From positions 341,621 through 405,620 of the forward strand of contig NZ_ML769315.1 of the NCBI RefSeq assembly GCF_009720365.1: DNA of 64,000 nucleotides, written 5' to 3'. The notes beneath the pieces are model-generated. The model saw nothing but the letters and a program-made list of their open reading frames with translations, ran no database searches and had not been told where the DNA came from. Below are positions 9,715 to 19,236 of this stretch, piece after piece. Positions within the stretch are counted from its first letter, which is position 1; each line of letters opens with the position of its first letter. The position numbers and the translations under genes are program-made. Source of the stretch: Catellatospora paridis. Its GTDB lineage: Bacteria > Actinomycetota > Actinomycetes > Mycobacteriales > Micromonosporaceae.

Positions 9715-9728
9715 TGGGAGCGTTCCCA
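9715..9728. promoter_or_regulatory. CebR-type operator O2
   Basis: TGGGAGCGTTCCCA matches the CebR box at 13 of 14 bases. It sits just upstream of the -35, 54 bp centre to centre from O1. The pair brackets the promoter. Confidence 0.85.
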
Positions 9729-9861
9729 TTCTGTTACCTACGTCACTGGATGATCGAGAGAGCCCCACCAGGAAGGACGCGGCGGTTGTTGGCCGTTCGA
9801 CGATTATTAATTCGTTCATACGGTCAGGGTTGGACAGCTGATCGTCGGATACTCTCCGAGC

Positions 9862-10932
9862 ATGGCCGGGCTCAAGACCAAGAACGCCGCCGCTGTCGAG
9901 CGCGGGCAGATCAAGCTGCCCGAGCGCGAGATCGAGCCGGTCCGCCAGATCGGCCGGCGCGTCCTCTACGGCCTGGGCATCCTGGCCGCGGTCGTGTGCG
10001 TGGTGATGGCCGACAGCACCGGCTACAAGGACGGCGCCGACGGGCACATGAGCTGGCTGGACGCGCTCTACTACGCCACGGTGACGCTGTCGACGACCGG
10101 CTACGGCGACATCGTGCCGGTCAGCCCCACCGCCCGGCTGGTGAACGTCCTGGTCATCACCCCGCTGCGGATCGCGTTCCTGGCCATCCTGGTCGGCACC
10201 GCGTTCCAGGTGCTCACCAAGAACTACCGCGACCAAGTGCGGCGCGACCGCTGGAGGAAGACCTTGCGAGGGCACACCGTCGTCATCGGATACGGCACCA
10301 AGGGCGCCAACGCGATCCGCCAACTGCAGGCCTCCGGCACATCCCCGGAGCAGGTGGTGGTGGTCGACAACCGGCAGGAGTACATCGACGAGGCCAACCG
10401 CGACGGGTACGCCGCCGTGCTCGGCGACGCCACCCGGGCCGTGGTGCTGCGCCAGGCCTCGGTGCACACCGCCGCCCGCGTCATCATCGCCACCAACCGC
10501 GACGACACCGCGGTGCTGTCCACCCTCACGGTCCGCCAGCTCAACCCGAAGTGCCTGGTCGCCGTCGCGATCAGGGAGGCCGAGAACGAGCCGCTGCTGC
10601 TGCGCTCCGGCGCCGACGCGGTGATCACCTCGTCCGCGGCGGCCGGCCGGCTGCTCGGCGTCGCCGCCAAGTCGCCCCTGGTCAGTCAGGTTTTCTCCGA
10701 CCTGCTGGTGCACGGCGACGGCCTGGAACTCGTCGAGCGCCCGGTGCGGCCGGAGGAGATCGGCCGGACGCCGCGCGAATGCCCCGAGCCGGTGGTCGCC
10801 GTGCTGCGCAGCGGCAAGGCCCTGCCCTGGCAGGAGGTCGCCACGCTGGAGTCCGGCGACAGCCTGGTTGTCGTCGGCTGCCGCCCCCGCGCCCGTGACG
10901 GCGGCGTCACCTCGGTCATCGGCACGCCCTGA
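9862..10932 (+). CDS. Potassium channel with TrkA-N/RCK domain
   Basis: 356 aa membrane ion channel. Membrane segment about 36-50, pore with selectivity filter TTGYGD at 78-83, second membrane segment about 92-115, then a cytoplasmic Rossmann-type RCK domain starting at TVVIGYGTKG (about 139-148) and a TrkA-C-like tail. The order is that of 2-TM/RCK channels such as MthK. It is divergent from the cellobiose operon and shares the 280-bp intergenic region with it, but no functional link is apparent. Intact and of usual length. Confidence 0.92.
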   Translation: MAGLKTKNAAAVERGQIKLPEREIEPVRQIGRRVLYGLGILAAVVCVVMADSTGYKDGADGHMSWLDALYYATVTLSTTGYGDIVPVSPTARLVNVLVITPLRIAFLAILVGTAFQVLTKNYRDQVRRDRWRKTLRGHTVVIGYGTKGANAIRQLQASGTSPEQVVVVDNRQEYIDEANRDGYAAVLGDATRAVVLRQASVHTAARVIIATNRDDTAVLSTLTVRQLNPKCLVAVAIREAENEPLLLRSGADAVITSSAAAGRLLGVAAKSPLVSQVFSDLLVHGDGLELVERPVRPEEIGRTPRECPEPVVAVLRSGKALPWQEVATLESGDSLVVVGCRPRARDGGVTSVIGTP

Positions 10933-10963
10933 CCGGGGCGCGGCCGGCGGATAAAGTAGTCAC

Positions 10964-11083
10964 ATGATCTGCCAGGCGTGCCGGGAGCGGCGGCACCGCG
11001 AGTGCAAGGGCCGGTCGTGGTGCGACTGCCAGCACCGGCCGCAGCAGCCCACTCCCCCGGCCACCGGGGCGGCAGGCGAGTGA
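10964..11083 (+). CDS. Small Cys-rich protein translationally coupled to pyrimidine reductase
   Basis: 39 aa: MICQACRERRHRECKGRSW followed by CDCQHRPQQ and a Pro/Ala tail. Cys at 3, 6, 14, 20 and 22 with His at 11 and 24 suggest a small zinc-binding knuckle. Its TGA overlaps the GTG start of the reductase as GTGA, typical of real coupled genes. I believe small proteins of this CQxC...WCDCQH type occur beside reductases in related actinobacteria, but that is from memory. Function unknown. Confidence 0.6.
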   Translation: MICQACRERRHRECKGRSWCDCQHRPQQPTPPATGAAGE

Positions 11084-11799
11084 TCGCCGGGAACCTGGCC
11101 GCGCTGGACGACGACGACCTGGCGCGGCTGTATCCCCGCGCCGACGTCCCCTGGCTGCGGGCGAACTTCGTGTCGAGCCTGGACGGGGCGGTCGCCGTGG
11201 ACGGGCTGTCCACCGGGCTCTCCGGCGACGACGACAAGCGCGTCTTCCGGCTGCTGCGCAAGCTCTGCGACGGGCTGCTCGTCGGCGCGGGCACGCTGCG
11301 CGACGAGCGCTACCGCCCGCTCACCCTGGACCCGGCCCGGCGGACCTGGCGGGGCGAGCACGGGCTGCCCGCGTACCCCCGGCTGGTCGTCGTCTCGGGC
11401 ACGCTGCGCCTCGACCCCGCCGCACCGGCCCTGGCCGACGCACCCGTGCGGCCCTTGGTCCTCACCGGCCCCGCCGCCGACCCCGCCGCCCGGCGCGCCC
11501 TGGCCACGGTCGCCGACGTCGCCGACGTCCCCGACCTGGCAAGCGGCCTGCGCCTGCTGCACGAGCGGGGCCTGACCCAGCTGCTCTGCGAGGGCGGCCC
11601 GACGCTGCTCGGCTCGCTCGGCGACGAGGACCTGGTCGACGAACTCTGCCTCACCCTCTCCCCGCTGCTGGCCGGCCCCGGCTCCGGCCGCATCACCGCC
11701 GGCCCGCCCCACCCGCCCCGCCCCATGACCACCGCCCACGTCCTCACCACCGACGAGGGCTTCCTCCTCACCCGCAATGTAAGGAAGGGCACCTTCTGA
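11080..11799 (+). CDS. Pyrimidine reductase family protein (RibD C-terminal/DHFR-like)
   Basis: 239 aa. NADPH-dependent reductase of the RibD_C fold. WLRANFVSSLDGAVAVDG near residues 25-42 is the substrate/cofactor entry motif, DGLLVGAGTLRDERY follows, and LLCEGGPTLLGSL late in the protein is the glycine-rich NADPH loop. No deaminase domain is fused. The start is GTG 11080, set by the overlap with the small Cys-rich gene; the longer in-frame extension would be a shadow of that gene. The last five codons lie inside a short interspersed repeat. The exact substrate, riboflavin-type or other, is uncertain. Confidence 0.85.
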   Translation: MIAGNLAALDDDDLARLYPRADVPWLRANFVSSLDGAVAVDGLSTGLSGDDDKRVFRLLRKLCDGLLVGAGTLRDERYRPLTLDPARRTWRGEHGLPAYPRLVVVSGTLRLDPAAPALADAPVRPLVLTGPAADPAARRALATVADVADVPDLASGLRLLHERGLTQLLCEGGPTLLGSLGDEDLVDELCLTLSPLLAGPGSGRITAGPPHPPRPMTTAHVLTTDEGFLLTRNVRKGTF

Positions 11800-11830
11800 T
11801 CGCTATCCGTAGGGGAAGGGCACCTTCTTA
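11781..11830. repeat. Two tandem copies of a GAAGGGCACCTTCT repeat
   Basis: GGAAGGGCACCTTCT appears at 11783-11797 and, apart from its first bases, at 11815-11828. Each is near-palindromic. The first copy forms the reading-frame end of the reductase. A CCCTC-TAT-GAGGG mini-hairpin follows at 11832-11844. Similar AAGGxxCCCTTC elements are, to my recollection, abundant in Micromonosporaceae intergenic DNA. Confidence 0.6.
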
Positions 11831-11967
11831 ACCCTCTATGAGGGCTGACCTGCGGAAGAAGAGATGCCGCGGGTAGTTTCACGGGACCTGCGGGCAGCTC
11901 CGGGGCAGCAGGCAACCCCCTCGGTCGGCCGAGTGGTAGTACCGGCGACCGACACCCTGGAGGACCG

Positions 11968-12462
11968 GTGACGCACAGCGACACCTTCGCGGAGTTCGTG
12001 GCGACCCGCTCGCCACGGCTGCTCCGCACCGCCTACCTGCTCACCCACGACTGGGGACAGGCGGAGGACCTGCTGCAGACCAGCCTGGTCAAGGCATGGA
12101 GCGCGTGGCGGCGCATCGACGCCGACCCCGAGCCGTACGTGCGCCGCATCCTCGTCAACACGTATGCCACCTGGTGGCGGCGGCGCTGGCGGGGTGAACA
12201 GCCCACGGAGGTGCTGCCGGAACCGGCGGGCAGCGATCCGCACCTGGGCGTCGACGCTCGCGACGAGGTGTGGCGGGCGCTGGGTCGGCTGCCCCGCCGC
12301 CAGCGGGCCGTGCTGGTGCTGCGGTATTTCGAGGACCTCAGCGAGGCGCAGATCGCCGAGGCGATGGGGGTGTCCGTCGGCACCGTGAAGAGCCAGGCCG
12401 CCAAGGCGCTGGCCCGCCTGCGCCTGGACGAGTCGCTCACGATCGAGGGGGCCTTCGCATGA
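11968..12462 (+). CDS. SigE-family ECF RNA polymerase sigma factor
   Basis: 164 aa. Region 2 at about 5-75 (DTFAEFVATRSPRLLRTAYLL, then AEDLLQTSLVKAWSAWRRI) and region 4 at about 100-155 (LPRRQRAVLVLRYFEDLSEA and helix-turn-helix MGVSVGTVKSQAAKAL). It starts at GTG with GGAGG five bases upstream. It overlaps the next gene by ATGA, so sigma and membrane partner are made together. Its N-terminal two-thirds is clearly paralogous to the four fused proteins at 47.7-53.7 kb, but this copy ends after region 4. The regulon is unknown. Confidence 0.95.
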   Translation: MTHSDTFAEFVATRSPRLLRTAYLLTHDWGQAEDLLQTSLVKAWSAWRRIDADPEPYVRRILVNTYATWWRRRWRGEQPTEVLPEPAGSDPHLGVDARDEVWRALGRLPRRQRAVLVLRYFEDLSEAQIAEAMGVSVGTVKSQAAKALARLRLDESLTIEGAFA

Positions 12463-13529
12463 TCGACCTGAAGGAGCTGCTGGACGACCGGTCCGGCCCG
12501 CCCGCCGGGCTCGACCAGCACCTGCGGCTGGACGAGGTGCAGGGCCGGATCGCGACGCGCCGCCGCCGCCGGATGACCGTCGGCGGCGCGCTCGCCGCGG
12601 TGGTCGCGCTGGTCCTCATCGGGTACGGCGTGACGCCCGCCCTGCGCAGCGCGCCCCAGCCCGCGGTCACACCGAGCCCACTGCCCCGCCTCATCGAGGG
12701 CTTCCCCGAGTACGCCAACGGCGCCCGTGTCGTGGCCGCCGCGACGTCCGCCCCCGAGGCGACCTCGGTGACGATCACCTTCACCCCCACCACGACGGAC
12801 CTGCGGATCTTCGAGCGGTGCGGCCCGGCCACGACCGATGGGGCACTGGAGTACAAACTCACCATCAACGGACACGATTACGGCGGCGGCACCTGCAACG
12901 GGTCCAGCAGCCTCTACTGGCCGGATCATCCGGACGCAGCGGCAAGACTCGGCATCGAGGTCGGCAGACCCGTCACCGTCACGATGACCGCGAAGGCCAT
13001 GGTGATCTGGGGTGACGGGGCGGGCCGCAAGACGGAGAGCCGCCCGGTGCCCCCGACCGCCTGGCTGAGCGTCGCCGCCGGCGAGCACCTGCCGTTCGCC
13101 GACTATCCGCTGCCCCCGCGACCTGCCACCCTCAGCCCGGTCGAGTTCACCGACAGTCTGTCTATGGGCGGAGTGGAGCATGCGCCCGACGAGGAGCACC
13201 TGTGGCTGCGCAGCGACCCCGCCGACCCGCTGCGCCCGATGAGCGTCACCATCGTCTGGCAGGACCGCTACGACCTGCGGCTGCGGTCGCAGACCCCGGG
13301 AACGCTGCGCCTCGCGCTCAACGGCGTCGAGGTGGACTCCAGGTCGTGGTGGGACTTCGAAGCCAACGTGATCAACACCTACTGGCAGACCGGGACGTTC
13401 CGGCCGTACTCCTGGGTGACCGGCTTCACGACCCCCGCCCCAGGCTCGCTGGTCACGCTCACCGTCACCCCGCACGACGTCACCGGAGCCTGGGTCATCC
13501 GGGTCATCCCCGGCAAGGAGACCGCCTGA
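12459..13529 (+). CDS. Membrane-anchored partner of the SigE-family sigma factor (candidate anti-sigma/sensor)
   Basis: 356 aa. Short cytoplasmic segment 1-38 ending in RRRRR, one membrane helix at about 39-58, then a long extracytoplasmic domain. No zinc-finger anti-sigma motif is visible. The extracellular part shares landmarks with the C-terminal halves of the fused sigma proteins at 47.7-53.7 kb: HLPFADYPLPPRPATLSP (210-227), SQTPGTLRLALNGVEVDS followed by WWDF, and a final DVTGAWVIRVIP. The cytoplasmic segment aligns loosely with their juxtamembrane linker. Four-nt overlap with the sigma gene supports a regulator role. A role in sensing cell-envelope signals is inferred. Confidence 0.75.
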   Translation: MIDLKELLDDRSGPPAGLDQHLRLDEVQGRIATRRRRRMTVGGALAAVVALVLIGYGVTPALRSAPQPAVTPSPLPRLIEGFPEYANGARVVAAATSAPEATSVTITFTPTTTDLRIFERCGPATTDGALEYKLTINGHDYGGGTCNGSSSLYWPDHPDAAARLGIEVGRPVTVTMTAKAMVIWGDGAGRKTESRPVPPTAWLSVAAGEHLPFADYPLPPRPATLSPVEFTDSLSMGGVEHAPDEEHLWLRSDPADPLRPMSVTIVWQDRYDLRLRSQTPGTLRLALNGVEVDSRSWWDFEANVINTYWQTGTFRPYSWVTGFTTPAPGSLVTLTVTPHDVTGAWVIRVIPGKETA

Positions 13530-13536
13530 CCGACGC

Positions 13537-13603
13537 CATGATCGCTGTTCCGTGTCGAAAATCGAGGTCTGACCACACCTTTCGACACGAGACAGCGATC
13601 ATG
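13537..13603. repeat. Long palindrome downstream of the sigma-partner gene
   Basis: Arms 13537-13560 and 13580-13603 pair at 22 of 24 positions (CATGATCGCTGTTCCGTGTC vs complement) around a 19-nt loop, 7 bp after the stop at 13529. Related sequence occurs at 22170-22232 and more weakly at 3167-3231. It could terminate transcription; there is no T-run. Confidence 0.75.
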
Positions 13604-13721
13604 AACGGGGTGGGCGGTGGCCAGGCCCCGGTGTCGGGGTGGTGACACGGGGAGGGGGGCTGGTCACTGTGGGGACGTTGGAACGGTGGGTTTGTCGTTG
13701 GGGACCGCTAGGGTTCTGCGG

Positions 13722-15473
<1,752 letters not shown>

Positions 15474-15504
15474 GTCCCCCGAGCAGCGAGTTTAAGGACT
15501 GACG

Positions 15505-16668
15505 ATGCGGATTCTGCACACCTCCGACTGGCACGTCGGCAAGGTGCTCAAGGGCCGCTCCCGCACCGGGGAGCAGATCGCCGCACTGCACGCGGTGGTC
15601 CAGATCGCCCAGGCCGAGCAGCCCGACCTGATCATCGTCGCCGGCGACCTGTTCGACGTGGCCGCTCCCTCGCCGGAGGCCACGAAGATCGTGACCCGGG
15701 CGCTGAGCGCGCTGCGCGCCACCGGGGCCGAGGTCCTCGCGATCGCGGGCAACCACGACAACGGCGCGGCGCTGGACGCGCTGCGCTCCTGGGCCGACGC
15801 GGCGGGCATCATCCTGCGCGGCCGGATCAGCGACAACCCGGCCGACCACATCGTCTCGGGCACCACGAAGGGCGGCGAGGCCTGGCGCTGTGTCGCGCTG
15901 CCGTTCCTGTCCCAGCGCTATGCCGTACGCGCGCTGGAGATGTTCGACCTGACCGAGGCGGAGGCGCAGGCGACGTACGCCGATCACCTGGCGCGGCTGA
16001 TGTCGCGGCTGGCCGAGCAGGCGTTCGGCGACCCGAAGACGGTCAACCTGCTCACCGCGCACCTGACCGTGGTCGGCGGGACGATGGGCGGCGGCGAGCG
16101 CGACGCCCACTGCATCCTCGGCTATGCGGTGCCGTCGTCGGTGTTCCCGTCGAACGCGCACTACGTGGCGCTGGGACACCTGCACCGGGCGCAGCTGCTG
16201 CCCGGCGCGTGCCCGATCCGCTACAGCGGCTCCCCGATCGCGGTCGACTTCGGTGAGCAGGAGAACCGCCCCAGCGTGACCATGGTCGAGGTGACCGCGC
16301 AGACCTCCGCGCAGGCCCGCACCGTGGAACTGCCGACCGTCACCCCGCTGCGCACCCTGCGCGGCACCCTGGAGGAGCTGACCGCCCAGGCCGGGACCCA
16401 GGCCGAGGACGACGCCTGGCTGCGGGTCTACGTCGCCGAGCCGCCCCGGGCCGGCCTGCGAGAGCAGGTGCAGGAGCTGTATCCGCGGGCGCTGGAGATC
16501 CGGGTGGACTCGTCGATGCTGCCCGACGCGGCGACCCGCAGCGCCCGGCCGCAGCGCTCGGGCCGCAGCGCGCCGGAGCTGTTCGCCGACTACCTGACCC
16601 ACCGCGGGCACGCCGACACCGCGACGAAGTCCCTGTTCGATCGCCTCTTCACCGAGGTGGCCGGATGA
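15505..16668 (+). CDS. sbcD: Exonuclease SbcD (Mre11-type phosphodiesterase)
   Basis: 387 aa calcineurin-like metallophosphoesterase, nuclease subunit of the SbcCD/Mre11-Rad50 complex that opens and trims DNA ends and hairpins. All metal motifs are present: SDWHVGK (7-13), GDLFD (47-51), GNHD (82-85), LLTAHL and ALGHLHR. The C-terminal capping region (about 290-387) is less conserved. It starts 31 bp after the HerA-like gene. A 24-codon frame overlaps its stop and the SbcC start. Confidence 0.95.
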   Translation: MRILHTSDWHVGKVLKGRSRTGEQIAALHAVVQIAQAEQPDLIIVAGDLFDVAAPSPEATKIVTRALSALRATGAEVLAIAGNHDNGAALDALRSWADAAGIILRGRISDNPADHIVSGTTKGGEAWRCVALPFLSQRYAVRALEMFDLTEAEAQATYADHLARLMSRLAEQAFGDPKTVNLLTAHLTVVGGTMGGGERDAHCILGYAVPSSVFPSNAHYVALGHLHRAQLLPGACPIRYSGSPIAVDFGEQENRPSVTMVEVTAQTSAQARTVELPTVTPLRTLRGTLEELTAQAGTQAEDDAWLRVYVAEPPRAGLREQVQELYPRALEIRVDSSMLPDAATRSARPQRSGRSAPELFADYLTHRGHADTATKSLFDRLFTEVAG

Positions 16669-16739
16669 GCGGGCAGCTCGCCTCGGCCGGCACTGTGGCG
16701 CGACGGCACGAGGACACGACGAGGGAGGCCCGGCGATGA
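16665..16739 (+). CDS. Possible 24-aa linking ORF between sbcD and sbcC
   Basis: ATGA overlaps at both ends: its ATG overlaps the sbcD stop, and its TGA overlaps the sbcC start. The peptide MSGQLASAGTVARRHEDTTR continues with EARR. No family is recognisable. It may serve only to carry ribosomes to the sbcC start, whose own ribosome site GAGGGAGG lies inside it. Equally it may be chance. Confidence 0.3.
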   Translation: MSGQLASAGTVARRHEDTTREARR

Positions 16740-19213
16740 GGCCGTTGCGACTCGATCTGCGCGGGTTCACGGTGTTCCGGGAGCCGACCACGGTCGACCT
16801 GACCGACTGCGACTTCTTCGCGCTCGTCGGGCCGACCGGCTCGGGCAAGTCGACGCTGCTCGACGCGATCTGCTTCGCCCTCTACGGCACCGCGCCGCGC
16901 TGGGGCGGCGGCCGCAGCGTCGCGCACGCGCTCGCGCCGTCGGCGACCGAGGCCGCGGTGCGGCTCATCTTCGAGGCCGGCGGCACCCGGTACGCGGCGA
17001 CGCGGGTGGTGCGCCGGGACGGCAAGGGCCGCGCCGCGACCCGGGCCGCCGGACTGCAGGCGCTCACCCCGGGCTTCGACGCGTCCACGCTGGACGGCGA
17101 CGACCTGCTCGACGAGCTGGGTGAGGCGCTGGCGGGCACGCCGAGCGAGCTGGACCACGCCGTCGCGGACGTGGTCGGGCTGCCGTACGACCAGTTCATC
17201 AAGTGTGTGGTGCTGCCACAGGGCGAGTTCGCGGCGTTCCTGCACGCCCGGCCCGCGGAGCGGCAGGAGATCCTGGTCCGCCTGCTGGGCCTGGACGTGT
17301 ACGAGAAGATCCGGGAGAAGGCCGCCGCGCTGGTGGCCGAGGCCAACGCGAAGCTGGCCGCGACCGAGCCGGTGCTCAACGAGCTGACCGCCGCCGCCTC
17401 CGACGAGGCCGTCGAGGCCGCCGAGCGGCGGGTCGAGCAGGCCCGCGCGCTGGCCGCCGACGTCGACGCCGCGCTGCCGGAGCTGGTCGAGGCGCAGCGC
17501 CGGGTGGAGCAGGTCAGCACGGAGGCGACCGTCGCCGAGCAGCGGTTGCGCGTGCTCACCGCGGTCGCCGCACCCGCCGGGGTGACCACCCTGGCCGAGG
17601 CGGCCCGCACCGCCGCGGCCGCCGCGCAGGACGCCGCCATCGCGGTCGGCACCGCCGAGGAGTCCGAGGAGAAGGTGCGCGCCCAGCTGGAGGCCGCCGC
17701 CGACCCGACGGTGCTGCGCGGCCTGCTCGAAGCGCACGCCGAGTCGTCGCGGCTGGGCACCCAGCTGTCCGAGCTGGACGCGGCCGCGTCGCAGGCGCAG
17801 CAGTTGCACGACTCCGCGCTCGGCGCGCAGCAGGCGGCGGTGGGCCGGCTGGCACAGGCCGAGACCGCGCTGACCGAGGCGCAGCAGGCCCTGCAGGCGG
17901 CGCAGACCGCCGACCGGGCCGCCTGGCTGCGCCGGGACCTCCGGGCGGGCCACGAGTGCCCGGTCTGCACGCAGCACGTGACGACCGTGCCGGCCATGCC
18001 GGACCAGCCCGCGATGACCGCGGCGAAGAGGGTCGTCGAGCAGGCCGAGCAGGCCGTGTCCACCGCCCGGACCGGGCGCGAGCAGCTCGACCGCAAGGTC
18101 AACGAGGCGAGCGTGCGGCACGCGAAGGCCTCCGCGCAGCGCGAGCAGCTCGCGGTGCGCGCCGCCGAGGTCGCCCGATTGCTGCAGGGCGCCGCACCGG
18201 TGCCGAAGTTGCGGGAGCAGCTGACCGCGGCCGAGGCGCTGCGGCGCGAACTGACCGCGGCCACCGCCGCGCTGCGCACCGCGCGGGAGGCGCAGCGGCG
18301 CGCCGCCGCCGCCGCGCAGCAGGCCCAGGACCGGCTGAGCGCCGGTTGGCGTTCGTTCGACACGGCCCGCGACACGGTCGCCGCGCTGGCCCCGCCCGCC
18401 GCGGACCGCGACGACCTCGCCGCCGCCTGGCGCGCCCTGGACGGCTGGGCCCGCGAGCAGGCGAGCACGGCCCAGGCCGAGCGGGACGGCGAGCGTGCCC
18501 GCCTGACGCAGGCCCGCGAGCACGCGGCCGCGCTGGTGCACCGGCTCGACGAGCTGTTCGCCGCGGCCCAGCTGCCCCGGCCCGGGGTCGGGGAGCACCA
18601 GCGGGCCGCCGCGGTGACCGTGGAACGCATGGCCGCCGCCCGGGACACGCTGCTGGCGCGGCGGGCCCAGGCCGAGGCGCTGCGGGCGCAGCGGGCCGTG
18701 ATCGAGACCGACCGGCAGGTGGCCGCCGCGCTCGCCACCCACCTGCGGGCCAACAACTTCGAGGCCTGGCTGCTGCAGGAGGCGCTCGACGCCCTCGTGG
18801 ACGGGGCGTCGGCGATCCTGCGCGAGCTGTCCTCGGGGCAGTACGACCTGATCCACGAGGACCGCGAGTTCTTCGTGGTCGACCACCACGACGCCGGGCT
18901 GCGGCGCACCGTGCGGACGCTGTCGGGCGGGGAGACCTTCCAGGCCTCGCTGGCGCTCGCGCTGGCGCTGGCCGACCAGCTCGGCGGGCTGTCCCCCACG
19001 GCGAGCCTGGAGTCCATCATGCTCGACGAGGGCTTCGGCACCCTGGACGCGTCCACTCTGGACACCGTCGCGGCTACGCTGGAAAACCTTGCCGCGACCG
19101 GTGACCGCATGGTCGGCGTGGTCACGCACGTCCAGGCGCTGGCAGAGCGCATTCCGGTCCGCTTCGAGATCAGCAAGGACGCCCGCACCGCCCGCGTGGA
19201 GCGGGTCGGATAG
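16736..19213 (+). CDS. sbcC: SbcC/Rad50-type SMC-like ATPase
   Basis: 825 aa, ATPase partner of SbcD. Walker A GPTGSGKST at 32-40, Q-loop region near QGEFAAFLHARPAERQ, two long Ala/Glu/Arg-rich coiled-coil arms, and the zinc hook CPVC at 408-411 (HECPVC) near the centre. The ABC signature TLSGGETFQ and Walker B SIMLDEGFGTLD are in the C-terminal 110 residues. It is shorter than E. coli SbcC (about 1050 aa), consistent with shorter coiled coils. Four-nt overlap chain from sbcD; the NurA-like gene follows after 23 bp. Confidence 0.95.
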   Translation: MRPLRLDLRGFTVFREPTTVDLTDCDFFALVGPTGSGKSTLLDAICFALYGTAPRWGGGRSVAHALAPSATEAAVRLIFEAGGTRYAATRVVRRDGKGRAATRAAGLQALTPGFDASTLDGDDLLDELGEALAGTPSELDHAVADVVGLPYDQFIKCVVLPQGEFAAFLHARPAERQEILVRLLGLDVYEKIREKAAALVAEANAKLAATEPVLNELTAAASDEAVEAAERRVEQARALAADVDAALPELVEAQRRVEQVSTEATVAEQRLRVLTAVAAPAGVTTLAEAARTAAAAAQDAAIAVGTAEESEEKVRAQLEAAADPTVLRGLLEAHAESSRLGTQLSELDAAASQAQQLHDSALGAQQAAVGRLAQAETALTEAQQALQAAQTADRAAWLRRDLRAGHECPVCTQHVTTVPAMPDQPAMTAAKRVVEQAEQAVSTARTGREQLDRKVNEASVRHAKASAQREQLAVRAAEVARLLQGAAPVPKLREQLTAAEALRRELTAATAALRTAREAQRRAAAAAQQAQDRLSAGWRSFDTARDTVAALAPPAADRDDLAAAWRALDGWAREQASTAQAERDGERARLTQAREHAAALVHRLDELFAAAQLPRPGVGEHQRAAAVTVERMAAARDTLLARRAQAEALRAQRAVIETDRQVAAALATHLRANNFEAWLLQEALDALVDGASAILRELSSGQYDLIHEDREFFVVDHHDAGLRRTVRTLSGGETFQASLALALALADQLGGLSPTASLESIMLDEGFGTLDASTLDTVAATLENLAATGDRMVGVVTHVQALAERIPVRFEISKDARTARVERVG

Positions 19214-19236
19214 ACGAGAGCTGGTAGACAGATCTC

